A DNA stretch of 13,768 nucleotides from Pseudomonadota bacterium (GTDB lineage Bacteria; Pseudomonadota; Alphaproteobacteria; UBA828; JAPUJA01): contig JAPUJA010000108.1 of NCBI GenBank assembly GCA_027296525.1, positions 1 through 13,768 of the forward strand. The letters run 5' to 3'. The position numbers were made by a program, and so were the translations under genes. The notes below the pieces were generated by a model, which made no database searches, was not told where the DNA came from, and saw nothing but the letters and a program-made list of their open reading frames with translations. Shown piece by piece: positions 1 to 6,571 of the stretch; the first letter of the stretch is position 1, and the number at the start of each line of letters is the position of its first letter.

Positions 1-89
1 GTCTCCTCGTCGATCTCCGGATATACTGTTTCGAGTTGCCGCCGGAGGTGTTGGTACCCGGCGAGTTGGTGTTTCACTGGATGGATCAT
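1..89 (-). CDS. 5' end of a conserved-looking hypothetical protein (partial)
   Basis: On the minus strand an ATG at 89-87 opens a frame with no stop for 29 codons and runs off the left edge. The peptide starts MIHPVKHQLAGYQHLRRQLE and continues to an acidic PEIDEE stretch. I see no catalytic motif in this part. The pattern 'short helix, then DEE' resembles small alphaproteobacterial hypothetical proteins, some phage-like, but I cannot name the family with confidence. A weak purine stretch (GTGAGAG, read on the minus strand) sits directly before the ATG. The gene is divergent from the XRE regulator at 216, with an AT-rich gap between them, so the regulator may control both. The call rests on the open frame, the ATG placement and the divergent layout. 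Confidence 0.45.
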   Translation of the reverse strand, partial: MIHPVKHQLAGYQHLRRQLETVYPEIDEE

Positions 90-141
90 CTCTCACAGGC
101 GCTTTGAGCTAAAGTGCCATTTCATGGATTAATTTATATCA

Positions 142-166
142 TATATGACTCAAATTAGGTCATTTA
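142..166. promoter_or_regulatory. Imperfect inverted repeat in AT-rich divergent promoter region
   Basis: TATATGAC (142-149) and GTCATTTA (159-166) form an inverted repeat with 7 of 8 pairs and a 9-base spacer. It lies in the only clearly AT-rich stretch of the window (about 120-185), between the divergent gene starts at 89 and 216. Small XRE regulators commonly bind such palindromes in their own promoter region, so an autoregulatory operator is a reasonable inference. No binding evidence is available. Confidence 0.4.
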
Positions 167-215
167 TTATCATTTGTCAACAGCCGGCTAGTTTGCACCC
201 GCGGGCAGAGATTCA

Positions 216-455
216 ATGATCACCGGTGCGCAACTCCGTGCCGCGCGAGCGCTGCTCGGATGGACGCAGGCGAAGCTGGCCGACGACGCTGGGATCGGGC
301 TATCCACCCTTCGACGTATTGAAGCGTCTGATGGTCCAATTCGGGCAATAACAGAAAATGTTTGGAAAATTCAAAGAGCTCTTACGGAGGCCGGGGTTCT
401 GTTCCTGGAAGACGACGACGGAGGTGGGATTGGCGTTCAGTTCCGCCGTGGTTAA
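216..455 (+). CDS. Small XRE-family helix-turn-helix regulator
   Basis: This is a 79-residue protein made almost entirely of one lambda-repressor-like HTH domain. Residues 4-40 read as helix 1 (QLRAARALLGWTQ), the turn (AKLADDAGIG) and the recognition helix (LSTLRRIEASDG), followed by helices ending in LTEAGVLFLEDDDGGG, a C-terminus common in short HTH_3 proteins. It should be a cytoplasmic DNA-binding protein. There is no effector or protease domain. The start is ATG at 216, with a weak purine stretch (GCAGAG) about 6 bases upstream. Its local GC is lower than that of the neighbouring housekeeping genes, and it sits beside broken open frames, which suggests a recently acquired or decaying region. 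Its likely target is the AT-rich inverted repeat at 142-166. The actual regulon is unknown. Confidence 0.8.
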   Translation: MITGAQLRAARALLGWTQAKLADDAGIGLSTLRRIEASDGPIRAITENVWKIQRALTEAGVLFLEDDDGGGIGVQFRRG

Positions 456-505
456 AAGTGAGACTTTGCGAAACAAAGCCAATTTCCCTTAACCATTTGC
501 ATCAC

Positions 506-778
506 ATGGTATTTATGACTCCCCCACAGCTAGCGAGTTCGCTGATTCGCTTTCGTGCCGCTGCGCCGCACACGTGCCATTGCTGGGTTCGAATCTTGAA
601 GCCGTGAGTGCATGGCGCACCAAGCATTTTGAGCAACTCGGGCAACAAGACTGTCTTGGTTGTTTGGAGCCGATGGGTCACGACCGCCAGCACGCAGAAC
701 CGAGGCCGGCCCTCATCACTGCCCCGCGCGGCACCGAACGTGATGGCCATCGACGCGATTGACCGGCCCGCCTCATGA
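506..778 (+). pseudogene. Gap 456-774: interrupted open frame, coding strand uncertain
   Basis: The 319 bases between the XRE gene and the glycosyltransferase hold no intact convincing gene. On the plus strand a frame starts at ATG 506, is cut by TGA at 605-607, then stays open to a TGA at 776-778 that overlaps the glycosyltransferase ATG (ATGA). Reading the internal TGA as a former TGG (Trp) would give one continuous 90-codon frame. The minus strand is also open over the same region (about 105 codons, or about 83 codons from an internal ATG at 750), so either strand, or neither, could have been coding. I cannot assign a family. A decayed gene fragment is the simplest reading, and a chance open frame in GC-rich DNA is the alternative. 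Confidence 0.25.
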
Positions 779-1935
779 AAATCTGTCAGCTCTCGGCCGT
801 CGACTTCACGCTCTATCACTTCATCCTGCCCCTCATGCGCGCCGAGGCTCTAGCGGGTCACGAGGTCATCGGTGTCTGTCGCGATGGCCCCTGGGTGGAC
901 CGGGTGCGCGCCGAGGGGTTCCGGGTTGAGCCCGTCGGCTTTTCGCGCAACCTCGATCTGCTGTCGCACCTTCGCGCTTACCGCGAGCTCACCCGTCTGT
1001 TCGAGCGCGAAGGCTTCGATCTGGTTCATGTGCACACGCCGATCGCCGGCCTGATCGGGCGCTTCGCCGCGCACCGCGCCTCGGCGCCGCGGATCGTCTA
1101 CACGGCCCACGGCTTCTATTTTCACGAGCGCATGCCGGCCGTCAAACGAGCGCCCTTCGTCTTCCTTGAGTGGCTCGCCGGTCGTGTGACCGACGTGCTG
1201 TTGACCCAAAGCGCCGAGGACGCCACGCTCGCGCGGCGCTACCGGCTCTGCCGCGGCGGCGTGATCGAAGCGATCGGCAACGGCGTCGATCCGGCGCGCT
1301 TCTTCCCGGCCGCCGATGCCGAAGCACGCCGCGCGATCCGTGCCGCGCTCGACACCCCGGCGGAGATGCCGGTGATCCTCATGGTCGGCCGGCTGGTCGC
1401 GGAAAAGGGCTATCCGGAGCTGTTCGAAGCGATGCGCGCGGTCGAGGCCCGCCTCTGGATCGCGGGCGAGCGGCTGCCCAGCGATCACGCTCCGGCGATC
1501 GATCGGGCCCTCGCCAAGGTCGCGGCGGATCCGATCCTAGCGACGCGCGTTCAGTTGCTCGGGCACCGCACGGATATGCCCGATATCTACCGGGCGGCGG
1601 ATGTCTTCGTTCTGCCCTCGCACCGGGAGGGCATGCCGCGCTCGATCATCGAGGCGATGATGAGCGGGCTGCCCGTGGTCGCAACCGAGATCCGTGGCGC
1701 CCGCGAGGAGGTGGTCGAGGGTGAGACCGGGTTTCTGGTCCCGGTCGGCGGCGCGCGTGCGCTCGGCGAGGGCCTCGCCCGGCTCGTGACCGATCCGGCG
1801 CTTCGGGCGCGCCTCGGGCTTGAGGGGCGAAAGCGGGCGCTCGCGCTCTATGACGAGTCGAAGGTCATCTCCCGCCAGCTCGCGCTCTTGGGATTGAGCC
1901 CGCTCGCCGCGCCGGCGGACACACCCCCCTCCTAA
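775..1935 (+). CDS. Family 4 glycosyltransferase (GT-B fold)
   Basis: This 386-residue retaining glycosyltransferase probably transfers a sugar from a nucleotide-sugar to a lipid-linked or polysaccharide acceptor at the cytoplasmic face of the membrane. The N-terminal acceptor domain (residues 1-165) starts MKICQLSAVDF and contains the GT4 signature regions VHVHTPIAG (84-92) and YTAHGFYFHE (109-118). The C-terminal donor domain shows GNGVD (168-172), VGRLVAEKG (204-212) and the EX7E motif, E285 and E293, within HREGMPRSIIEAM. Length is normal for GT4. No transmembrane segment is seen. The ATG at 775 has no clear Shine-Dalgarno but overlaps an upstream stop codon (ATGA), hinting at former translational coupling. 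It is convergent with the heparinase-like gene. The sugar and acceptor cannot be deduced; capsule, lipopolysaccharide or exopolysaccharide assembly are all possible. Confidence 0.9.
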   Translation: MKICQLSAVDFTLYHFILPLMRAEALAGHEVIGVCRDGPWVDRVRAEGFRVEPVGFSRNLDLLSHLRAYRELTRLFEREGFDLVHVHTPIAGLIGRFAAHRASAPRIVYTAHGFYFHERMPAVKRAPFVFLEWLAGRVTDVLLTQSAEDATLARRYRLCRGGVIEAIGNGVDPARFFPAADAEARRAIRAALDTPAEMPVILMVGRLVAEKGYPELFEAMRAVEARLWIAGERLPSDHAPAIDRALAKVAADPILATRVQLLGHRTDMPDIYRAADVFVLPSHREGMPRSIIEAMMSGLPVVATEIRGAREEVVEGETGFLVPVGGARALGEGLARLVTDPALRARLGLEGRKRALALYDESKVISRQLALLGLSPLAAPADTPPS

Positions 1936-2014
1936 ACATTCATCTCCTTAGTTTCCCCTGGGCGTCCGCTTGGCGCGCCTTGGGCGCTCACGCCTGCGCG
2001 CCGCTCCGTCGCGC

Positions 2015-2034
2015 TTCTCCGAAGCGCCGGAGAA
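2015..2034. terminator. Possible hairpin between convergent genes
   Basis: TTCTCCG (2015-2021) pairs with CGGAGAA (2028-2034) around a 6-base loop. An alternative 7-bp stem GCGCTTC/GAAGCGC overlaps it (2011-2027). It lies in the 131-base gap between the glycosyltransferase stop and the heparinase-like stop, where a bidirectional terminator is expected. No T-run follows on either strand, so this is a weak call. Confidence 0.25.
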
Positions 2035-2066
2035 ACCCGCCTCTAAAACAGATGCTGCGCGCCGGC

Positions 2067-3680
2067 TCAGTCGGAGCCCTGGCCCACGCGGCGGAACGCC
2101 CATTTCGTCGTCGTCGTCTCACCGGCGATCTCGCCCTCGATGACGATCTGCTCCGTGCGCCGGCGGTTTCCCGGTGCGCTCAAATAGACGCTCTCGGAGA
2201 GCCCGAGGCGCCCGCCCGCGGCGTGCATCTGCCAGCCGGTCCCACCGGGAAGGCGGATGAGCACGGCGCTGCCGTCTTGAACCATCGAGGCATGGACGTC
2301 GGGATGAAGGTGAAAGCGGACATTGAAGTGCCGGGCGCCTTTTCCCTTGGAGGCGCGCCTGATCAGAACGTCTTCGCCCCGAACGTCGCCGCCGTCCGCT
2401 GAAAGGTAGAAGCGCCGCCGGTGAATCACGCCGAGGCGATGGAGGTAGCCGTCATGGCTCGTGTCGAGCCAGATATTGCCGTCGCTTTCCTTGCGCTCGA
2501 TGGTGACCTTCCTCGGGCCGTCGCCGAGCGAGGCATCGTCGCGGATCTCGCTCGAGCTCGTCTCGTCGACGCTCAAGGTCGAGTGGGCCGCGGTGGCGCG
2601 AAGCGCGCGGCGCCAGGCGGCGTCGGGCCCGACATAGCCCCCGCAGTTCACGATCATCCGATCCTTGCCGACGCTCATCTCGAAGCTGAGCGTTCCGGCG
2701 TGCGCGCGCCGGCCCACCGGGGAGGGGCGCCCGGCGTCGACGATCAACGCCGTCCGCCCGGCCTGGATCGATTGAAACCCGGTGTGCGGCGCGCTCACCA
2801 GGGGGCGGCCCTTCGCGTCGGCCTGGGCGAGCACCAGATCGATGAGCCAGACATCCTCTTCCGAGCCGTCGTTGAAGAGCGCGAGCCGGCCGTCCCCGTG
2901 GCGAAAGGTTCGAAGCAAGGGCGCCATGCGGTCCACCGCGCCTTGCAGCGAGGGGGGCGGTTCGCGGTGGCTGCCGAGCAGCGTTTGACGAAGATCCACG
3001 AGATCCTTCAGCACCGCGAGCTGCAAGGAGGGAGAGCGCTCGCAATGGCCGCCGTCACTCAGTATCTGGCGCAGCAGCTCCTGCTCGAGGAGGCGCGCGC
3101 CGAGCGCGGCGCGACGCTCCCCGCGCGGCAGGCAGATGCCGCTGTAGATCAACCCCTTGATCGCGCTGAGCCGTGCGGCGCCGTCGTCGCCCCCGCGCAC
3201 GGCGCGCGCGAGATAGCGCCCCTGGCGCACCGCGCTCTTGAAGAAGAGGCGCGCGAAGGCGGCGTCCGCGTCCTTCAGAAGAAAGTCGCCATGGGTGAGC
3301 CAGGCGGCGAGCCGTCGCCCCGTGATCTGCGGGCGCCAACTCGGCTGATCCCACTCGCCGAAGGTGTCGATCCAGCTCGCGACGATTTCCTGCGCGCGCT
3401 TCCGTGCCCGGGCCGAGCCCACCGCGCGCAGATCGCGCAACCAGGAGAAGCCGTAGAGCTGGGTGTGCCAGCGATCGCGGGGGGGCCGAAGACGCCACGG
3501 GGTGTTCCCTTCGATCTGAATCTTGTGGCCGCCGAGCGCGAACTGGCCGCCGAGGATGGCGGTGCCTTGGCCGGCGTCGCCCGGCACGATATCGGTCGGG
3601 TTCCCGATGATTTCATTGGGCACCGGCCCGACGAGCAGGAGCCGGTGGAGCGGGTTGGTGTAGCGGGCGGCGATCATCAT
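2067..3680 (-). CDS. Heparinase II/III family protein (alginate-lyase-like)
   Basis: This 537-residue protein shows two regions. Residues about 60-280 form a helical toroid of the kind found in polysaccharide lyases (for example WLRDLRAVGSARARKRAQE and GRRLAAWLTHGDFLL). Residues about 300-530 form a beta-rich heparinase II/III C-terminal domain with AHAGTLSFEM (326-335), AAHSTLSVDE (364-373) and HDGYLHRLGVIHRRRF (409-424). The family cleaves or binds uronic-acid polysaccharides, but the version carried beside rsmB/rpe in alphaproteobacteria has no established substrate that I know of. I see no clear signal peptide. ATG 3680 follows rpe by 77 bases, and an in-frame stop at 3693-3695 (minus strand) excludes a longer start. 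The Shine-Dalgarno is poor (AATAAG). It is the last gene of the rsmB-rpe operon. The purH gene I would expect next is absent. Confidence 0.88.
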   Translation of the reverse strand: MMIAARYTNPLHRLLLVGPVPNEIIGNPTDIVPGDAGQGTAILGGQFALGGHKIQIEGNTPWRLRPPRDRWHTQLYGFSWLRDLRAVGSARARKRAQEIVASWIDTFGEWDQPSWRPQITGRRLAAWLTHGDFLLKDADAAFARLFFKSAVRQGRYLARAVRGGDDGAARLSAIKGLIYSGICLPRGERRAALGARLLEQELLRQILSDGGHCERSPSLQLAVLKDLVDLRQTLLGSHREPPPSLQGAVDRMAPLLRTFRHGDGRLALFNDGSEEDVWLIDLVLAQADAKGRPLVSAPHTGFQSIQAGRTALIVDAGRPSPVGRRAHAGTLSFEMSVGKDRMIVNCGGYVGPDAAWRRALRATAAHSTLSVDETSSSEIRDDASLGDGPRKVTIERKESDGNIWLDTSHDGYLHRLGVIHRRRFYLSADGGDVRGEDVLIRRASKGKGARHFNVRFHLHPDVHASMVQDGSAVLIRLPGGTGWQMHAAGGRLGLSESVYLSAPGNRRRTEQIVIEGEIAGETTTTKWAFRRVGQGSD

Positions 3681-3684
3681 CTTA

Positions 3685-3716
3685 TTGAATCGTCAACGCG
3701 TTGAATCGTCAACGCG
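3685..3716. repeat. Perfect 16-bp tandem duplication upstream of heparinase-like gene
   Basis: TTGAATCGTCAACGCG occurs twice head to tail (3685-3700 and 3701-3716) in the 77-base gap between rpe and the heparinase-like gene. The junction creates a perfect 12-bp palindrome, TCAACGCGTTGA (3693-3704). Each copy has one GAATC, which fits the GANTC site of the CcrM methylase used by many alphaproteobacteria. The repeat abuts the start codon at 3680 and may act on transcription or translation of that gene. It could also be a neutral slippage duplication. Confidence 0.75.
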
Positions 3717-3757
3717 TGCCCATGCCAAGGGGTCCGCGCGGCTCATTCGGGACGGGG

Positions 3758-4504
3758 TCATTCGCCGGGCGCGCGCGTCTTGCGGCCGGCATAGACGATC
3801 TTCGAGCGGTGGGCCGGCCCGGAGTGAAATTGCGCCTCGCGCGCGGGGTTCCTGAGGCGCGCGATGTTCGCCTCGTAGGATTCAGGGCCGCCCATGAATA
3901 TCGCCGAACCCGCAACCAGCACGTCGGCGCCCGCCTCGATCGCGCGCGCCGCCGTTTCCGCGGTGATGCCGCCGTCCACTTCCAGGTCGATCGCCCGGCC
4001 GGCCGCGTCGATCGCCTGCCGGAGACGGCGGATCTTGTCGAGTTGGGGCGCCATGAAGGTTTGCCCGCCGAAGCCCGGCTCGACCGTCATCACGAGCACG
4101 AGCTCGAGCCGGTCGAGAAAGGGCAGCACCGCTTCGGGTGGTGTCGCGGGTTTGAGCGACAGTCCCGGCCTCTTGTTCGCGCGCCGGATCCGCTCGATGG
4201 TCTCGGCCGTCTCGCCGCTCGCCTCGACATGGATCGTGATGATGTCGGCGCCCGCGTCGGCGAAGCCGTCGATGTAGGGATCGACCGGGTCGATCATGAG
4301 ATGGACGTCGAAGGGAAGCTCGCAGTGCGGCCGCAGGCTTTTCACGACCGGCGGCCCGACCGTGAGGTTCGGCACGAAATGGCCGTCCATCACGTCGATA
4401 TGGATGTAGTCGGCGCCGGCTTTTGAAATCGCCCACACTTCCTCCCCGAGTCGCGCGAAATCAGCGGACAGAATCGAGGGAGCTGTGCGCACCCGGCGCG
4501 TCAT
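3758..4504 (-). CDS. rpe: Ribulose-phosphate 3-epimerase
   Basis: The enzyme interconverts D-ribulose 5-phosphate and D-xylulose 5-phosphate in the cytoplasmic pentose phosphate pathway (and the Calvin cycle where present). The 248-residue TIM barrel carries all family signatures: APSILSADF (8-16), YIHIDVMDGHFVPN (33-46) with metal ligands His35 and Asp37, DVHLMI (66-71) with His68, VMTVEPGFGGQ (138-148), LEVDGGIT (174-181) with catalytic Asp177, and VAGSAIF (197-203) for phosphate binding. The start at 4504 is chosen because AGGAG lies 5 bases upstream; an in-frame TTG at 4519 would put that AGGAG inside the gene. The C-terminus has a basic tail of about 25 residues beyond the barrel. It follows rsmB by 16 bases, so the two are very likely cotranscribed. 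Confidence 0.96.
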   Translation of the reverse strand: MTRRVRTAPSILSADFARLGEEVWAISKAGADYIHIDVMDGHFVPNLTVGPPVVKSLRPHCELPFDVHLMIDPVDPYIDGFADAGADIITIHVEASGETAETIERIRRANKRPGLSLKPATPPEAVLPFLDRLELVLVMTVEPGFGGQTFMAPQLDKIRRLRQAIDAAGRAIDLEVDGGITAETAARAIEAGADVLVAGSAIFMGGPESYEANIARLRNPAREAQFHSGPAHRSKIVYAGRKTRAPGE

Positions 4505-4509
4505 GCGCA

Positions 4510-4514
4510 CTCCT
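4510..4514 (-). promoter_or_regulatory. Ribosome binding site deciding the rpe start
   Basis: On the minus strand AGGAG lies 5 bases before the ATG at 4504-4502. This supports initiation there rather than at the in-frame TTG at 4519, which lies upstream of the motif. Confidence 0.7.
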
Positions 4515-4520
4515 ACCAAC

Positions 4521-5810
4521 TTAGCGGGAACGCCGCAAGCGCGCGGCGTAAAAACCGTCCATCCCTCCCAAATCCGCCAGGTGACAGGGCAGCGTGCGCA
4601 GATCGCCGGCGGGCGTGATCAGCTCGTCCCGCCCGCCGAGTTCGGCGGCCTCGAGGGGAACGCGCGCGAGGGAGGCGTCCTTTTCGAGGAGCGCCTCGAT
4701 GGGTGTGGCGCATTCCTCGGCTTCGAGCGAGCAGACGCTGTAGACGAGAAGCGCGCCGGGCGCGAGCGTGGCGGCGGCGGCGCTCAGCAGGGCCGCTTGT
4801 CGCTCGGCCAGGCGTCGCACGTCTCCGGGCGTTCTGAGCCAGGGAAGTTCCGGGTGGCGGCGGATCGTGCCAGTGCCCGTGCAAGGCACATCGAGCAGAA
4901 TCCCGTCGGCCTCGGTGTGGAAGGTGAGCGCGTCCGCCGCGACCGTCTCGGCGCCGAGCCCGAGACGGGAGAGGTTGGTTTCGAGCTGCCTGAGGCGCCG
5001 GCGCGAGCGATCGACGGCGACGACTTCGGCGCCCGCAGCCGCGAGCTGAGCCGTCTTGCCGCCGGGCGCCGCGCACAGATCGAGGATGCGCTTTCCCCGG
5101 ACCTCGCCGAAGAGCCGGACGGGAAGCGCGGCGGCGGCGTCCTGGACCCACCAGGCGCCTTCCGCGAAGCCCGCGAGCGATGCCACCGGACCGGCCGCTT
5201 CGAGGCGCAGGCTTCCGGTTTCGAGCCGAACCGCGCCGAGCCGCGTGGCCCAGAGGTCTGCGTCGCTCTTGCAGGTGAGGTCGAGCGGCGGTTCCTCGAG
5301 GTGCGCGGCCGCGATCGCGCGAGCGCGCTCCGGCCCGAAGCTCGCCTCCCAGGAACGCCAAAGCCAGTCCGGGGTGTTGAGGCGGGGGGCGTCCTGGGCC
5401 GCGAGCCAGGCCTCACCCTCGCGCGCGATGCGCCGGAGCAGCGCGTTGACGAGTGCCTTGAAGGCGCCCTGGCCCCGCGTCTCGGCGAGGCCGACGGCGG
5501 TATCGACCGCCGCGTGGGCGGGCGTTCCGATGAACAGGAGCTGGGCGGTTCCGGCCCTCAGGATATCGCGCACGGGGCGCGATTTGAGCGTCCCGGGCCG
5601 CTCGAGGGCGTGCTCGATGAGCGCGTCGATCTGGCCCAAGCGGCGCAGCGTCGTCGTCGCGATGGCCCGCGCAAAGGCGCGCTCGCGTTTATCGAGCGTC
5701 GCGCTCGCGGGATGGCCGTCGATCGCCTCGCCCAGCTGCGCGCCCTTGTCCAGGACGCGCTCCAAGAGATCGAGCGCGACGGCGCGGGCGTCCATCGGGG
5801 GTTTGGCCAT
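4521..5810 (-). CDS. rsmB: 16S rRNA (cytosine-967 C5) methyltransferase RsmB/Sun
   Basis: RsmB uses S-adenosylmethionine to make m5C at position 967 of 16S rRNA (E. coli numbering). The 429-residue protein has an N-terminal NusB-like RNA-binding domain (about 6-135, with RERAFARAI and FKALVNALLRRI) and a C-terminal Rossmann methyltransferase domain. Visible motifs are the SAM site DLCAAPGGKT (244-253), VVAVDRS (263-269), DVPCTGTGTIRRHPE (307-321) with Cys310, and YSVCSLEAEE (357-366) with Cys360. The second of these cysteines is the catalytic nucleophile in the RsmB/Nop2 family and the first assists product release. Length is typical. The start at 5810 (MAKPPMDARAVAL) has only a weak AGGTG nearby; Met6 is an alternative. 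It heads the minus-strand operon with rpe and is divergent from the first cupin gene across 150 bases. Confidence 0.95.
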   Translation of the reverse strand: MAKPPMDARAVALDLLERVLDKGAQLGEAIDGHPASATLDKRERAFARAIATTTLRRLGQIDALIEHALERPGTLKSRPVRDILRAGTAQLLFIGTPAHAAVDTAVGLAETRGQGAFKALVNALLRRIAREGEAWLAAQDAPRLNTPDWLWRSWEASFGPERARAIAAAHLEEPPLDLTCKSDADLWATRLGAVRLETGSLRLEAAGPVASLAGFAEGAWWVQDAAAALPVRLFGEVRGKRILDLCAAPGGKTAQLAAAGAEVVAVDRSRRRLRQLETNLSRLGLGAETVAADALTFHTEADGILLDVPCTGTGTIRRHPELPWLRTPGDVRRLAERQAALLSAAAATLAPGALLVYSVCSLEAEECATPIEALLEKDASLARVPLEAAELGGRDELITPAGDLRTLPCHLADLGGMDGFYAARLRRSR

Positions 5811-5960
5811 GGCACCTGATCTAACCTCAGGATCGCTCCTTGTCGATCATGGCGCCGGCTTCGCCCGGGACTCTTTCGAGAAAAATGGACAATGGGACGG
5901 TTTTGCCCGAAAATGATTCCCGCGTGAAACCCACGATGAATCCGAAGGGAGATTTAAAGA

Positions 5961-6338
5961 ATGCTGGACTACAGTAAGTTGAAGGGCGGCGCCCTCGAGC
6001 CCTGGCCGCCCATGGGCGACCTTCCTTTTATCAAGGTCCTTGAGGGCAATCCGACCCATTCCGGCCGCTTCGATCTGGGCGGCTTCGAGACCCGCCAAAT
6101 GGTTGGTGAATGGGAATGCACCCCCGGAAGGTTCGAATACACCTACCCCGGCGACGAAATCTGCACCCTGTTGGAGGGCCGTATCCGCGTCACGGAGAAA
6201 GACGGCACGGTTCACGAGTACAAGGCGGGTGACACGTTTTTCACCGTGAAGAACGAGACGGTGACCTGGGAAGTTCTGGAAAAGATCCGCAAGATCTTTT
6301 TCATCCATAACATCGATAACGAAAAACTCGCCGCTTAG
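5961..6338 (+). CDS. Cupin_3 (DUF861) small cupin, module 1
   Basis: This 125-residue single-domain cupin has the Cupin_3/DUF861 pattern: WECTPGRFEYTYPGDEICTLLEGRI (51-75) followed by KAGDTFFTVKNETVTWEVLE (88-107) and a closing strand KIFFIHN. The canonical HxH metal ligands of cupin motif 1 are missing, as is often the case in this subgroup, so metal binding and catalysis are unproven. Relatives include the EutQ and ureidoglycine aminohydrolase cupins, and similar genes often accompany amine or amino-acid catabolism. A good Shine-Dalgarno (AAGGGAG, 5945-5951) precedes the ATG. It lies 233 bases upstream of the first TMADH-family gene on the same strand, and the same pairing recurs at 8772/9339. 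A role in binding or converting an amine, imine or aldehyde for the dehydrogenase is an inference from this context. Confidence 0.82.
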   Translation: MLDYSKLKGGALEPWPPMGDLPFIKVLEGNPTHSGRFDLGGFETRQMVGEWECTPGRFEYTYPGDEICTLLEGRIRVTEKDGTVHEYKAGDTFFTVKNETVTWEVLEKIRKIFFIHNIDNEKLAA

Positions 6339-6383
6339 TGAGACTTCGCTGCCGAGCGAGGCTGATAGGCAGGCTTTGCGCGT

Positions 6384-6407
6384 GCCGGGCCGCATGGGCG
6401 GCCCGGC
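6384..6407. other. Perfect 10-bp GC-rich hairpin after the first cupin gene
   Basis: GCCGGGCCGC (6384-6393) pairs perfectly with GCGGCCCGGC (6398-6407) around the loop ATGG. It begins 45 bases after the cupin stop. No T-run follows, so it does not look like a classical intrinsic terminator. It could stabilise the cupin transcript, attenuate readthrough into the dehydrogenase, or assist termination without a T-run. Confidence 0.5.
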
Positions 6408-6493
6408 CGGTGCGCGGGAGGCACGTCTGTCGCGCGCTCGGCGGGGTTGCGCATGCCCGCGATCCGGGTTGGAAACGCCGCCGAGGGCGGCTA

Positions 6494-6545
6494 ACATCGC
6501 GTCAAACGACGCGTTTGCGACATCGCGTCAAACAACGCGTTTGCG
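6494..6545. repeat. 26-bp tandem repeat with palindromes upstream of module 1 dehydrogenase; candidate operator
   Basis: Two head-to-tail 26-base units (6494-6519 and 6520-6545) differ at one base (G6508 versus A6534). Each unit holds two overlapping inverted repeats. In unit 1 these are CGCGTC-AAAC-GACGCG and CAAACG-ACG-CGTTTG; the single difference weakens both by one pair in unit 2. The pair ends 26 bases before the ATG of the dehydrogenase, between the hairpin at 6384 and the Shine-Dalgarno at about 6558. Two palindromes at this spacing suit a repressor or activator bound on successive helical faces. The regulator is not evident in the window. Confidence 0.6.
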
Positions 6546-6571
6546 AATGAGCAATCGAGGGAGATCAACCG

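Noticed and set aside
585..610. GGGTTCGAATC, resembling the T-loop of a tRNA
   Set aside because: The flanking bases do not form a 5-bp T-stem, and no acceptor, D or anticodon arm can be drawn upstream.
2421..3704. Long plus-strand open frame of over 400 codons opposite the heparinase-like gene
   Set aside because: It is the antisense shadow of a clear heparinase II/III gene in GC-rich DNA; its translation is low-complexity Arg/Ala/Glu without domains.
4485..5819. Long plus-strand open frame of over 440 codons opposite rsmB
   Set aside because: It lies antisense to a gene with all RsmB motifs; its composition is typical of a shadow frame.
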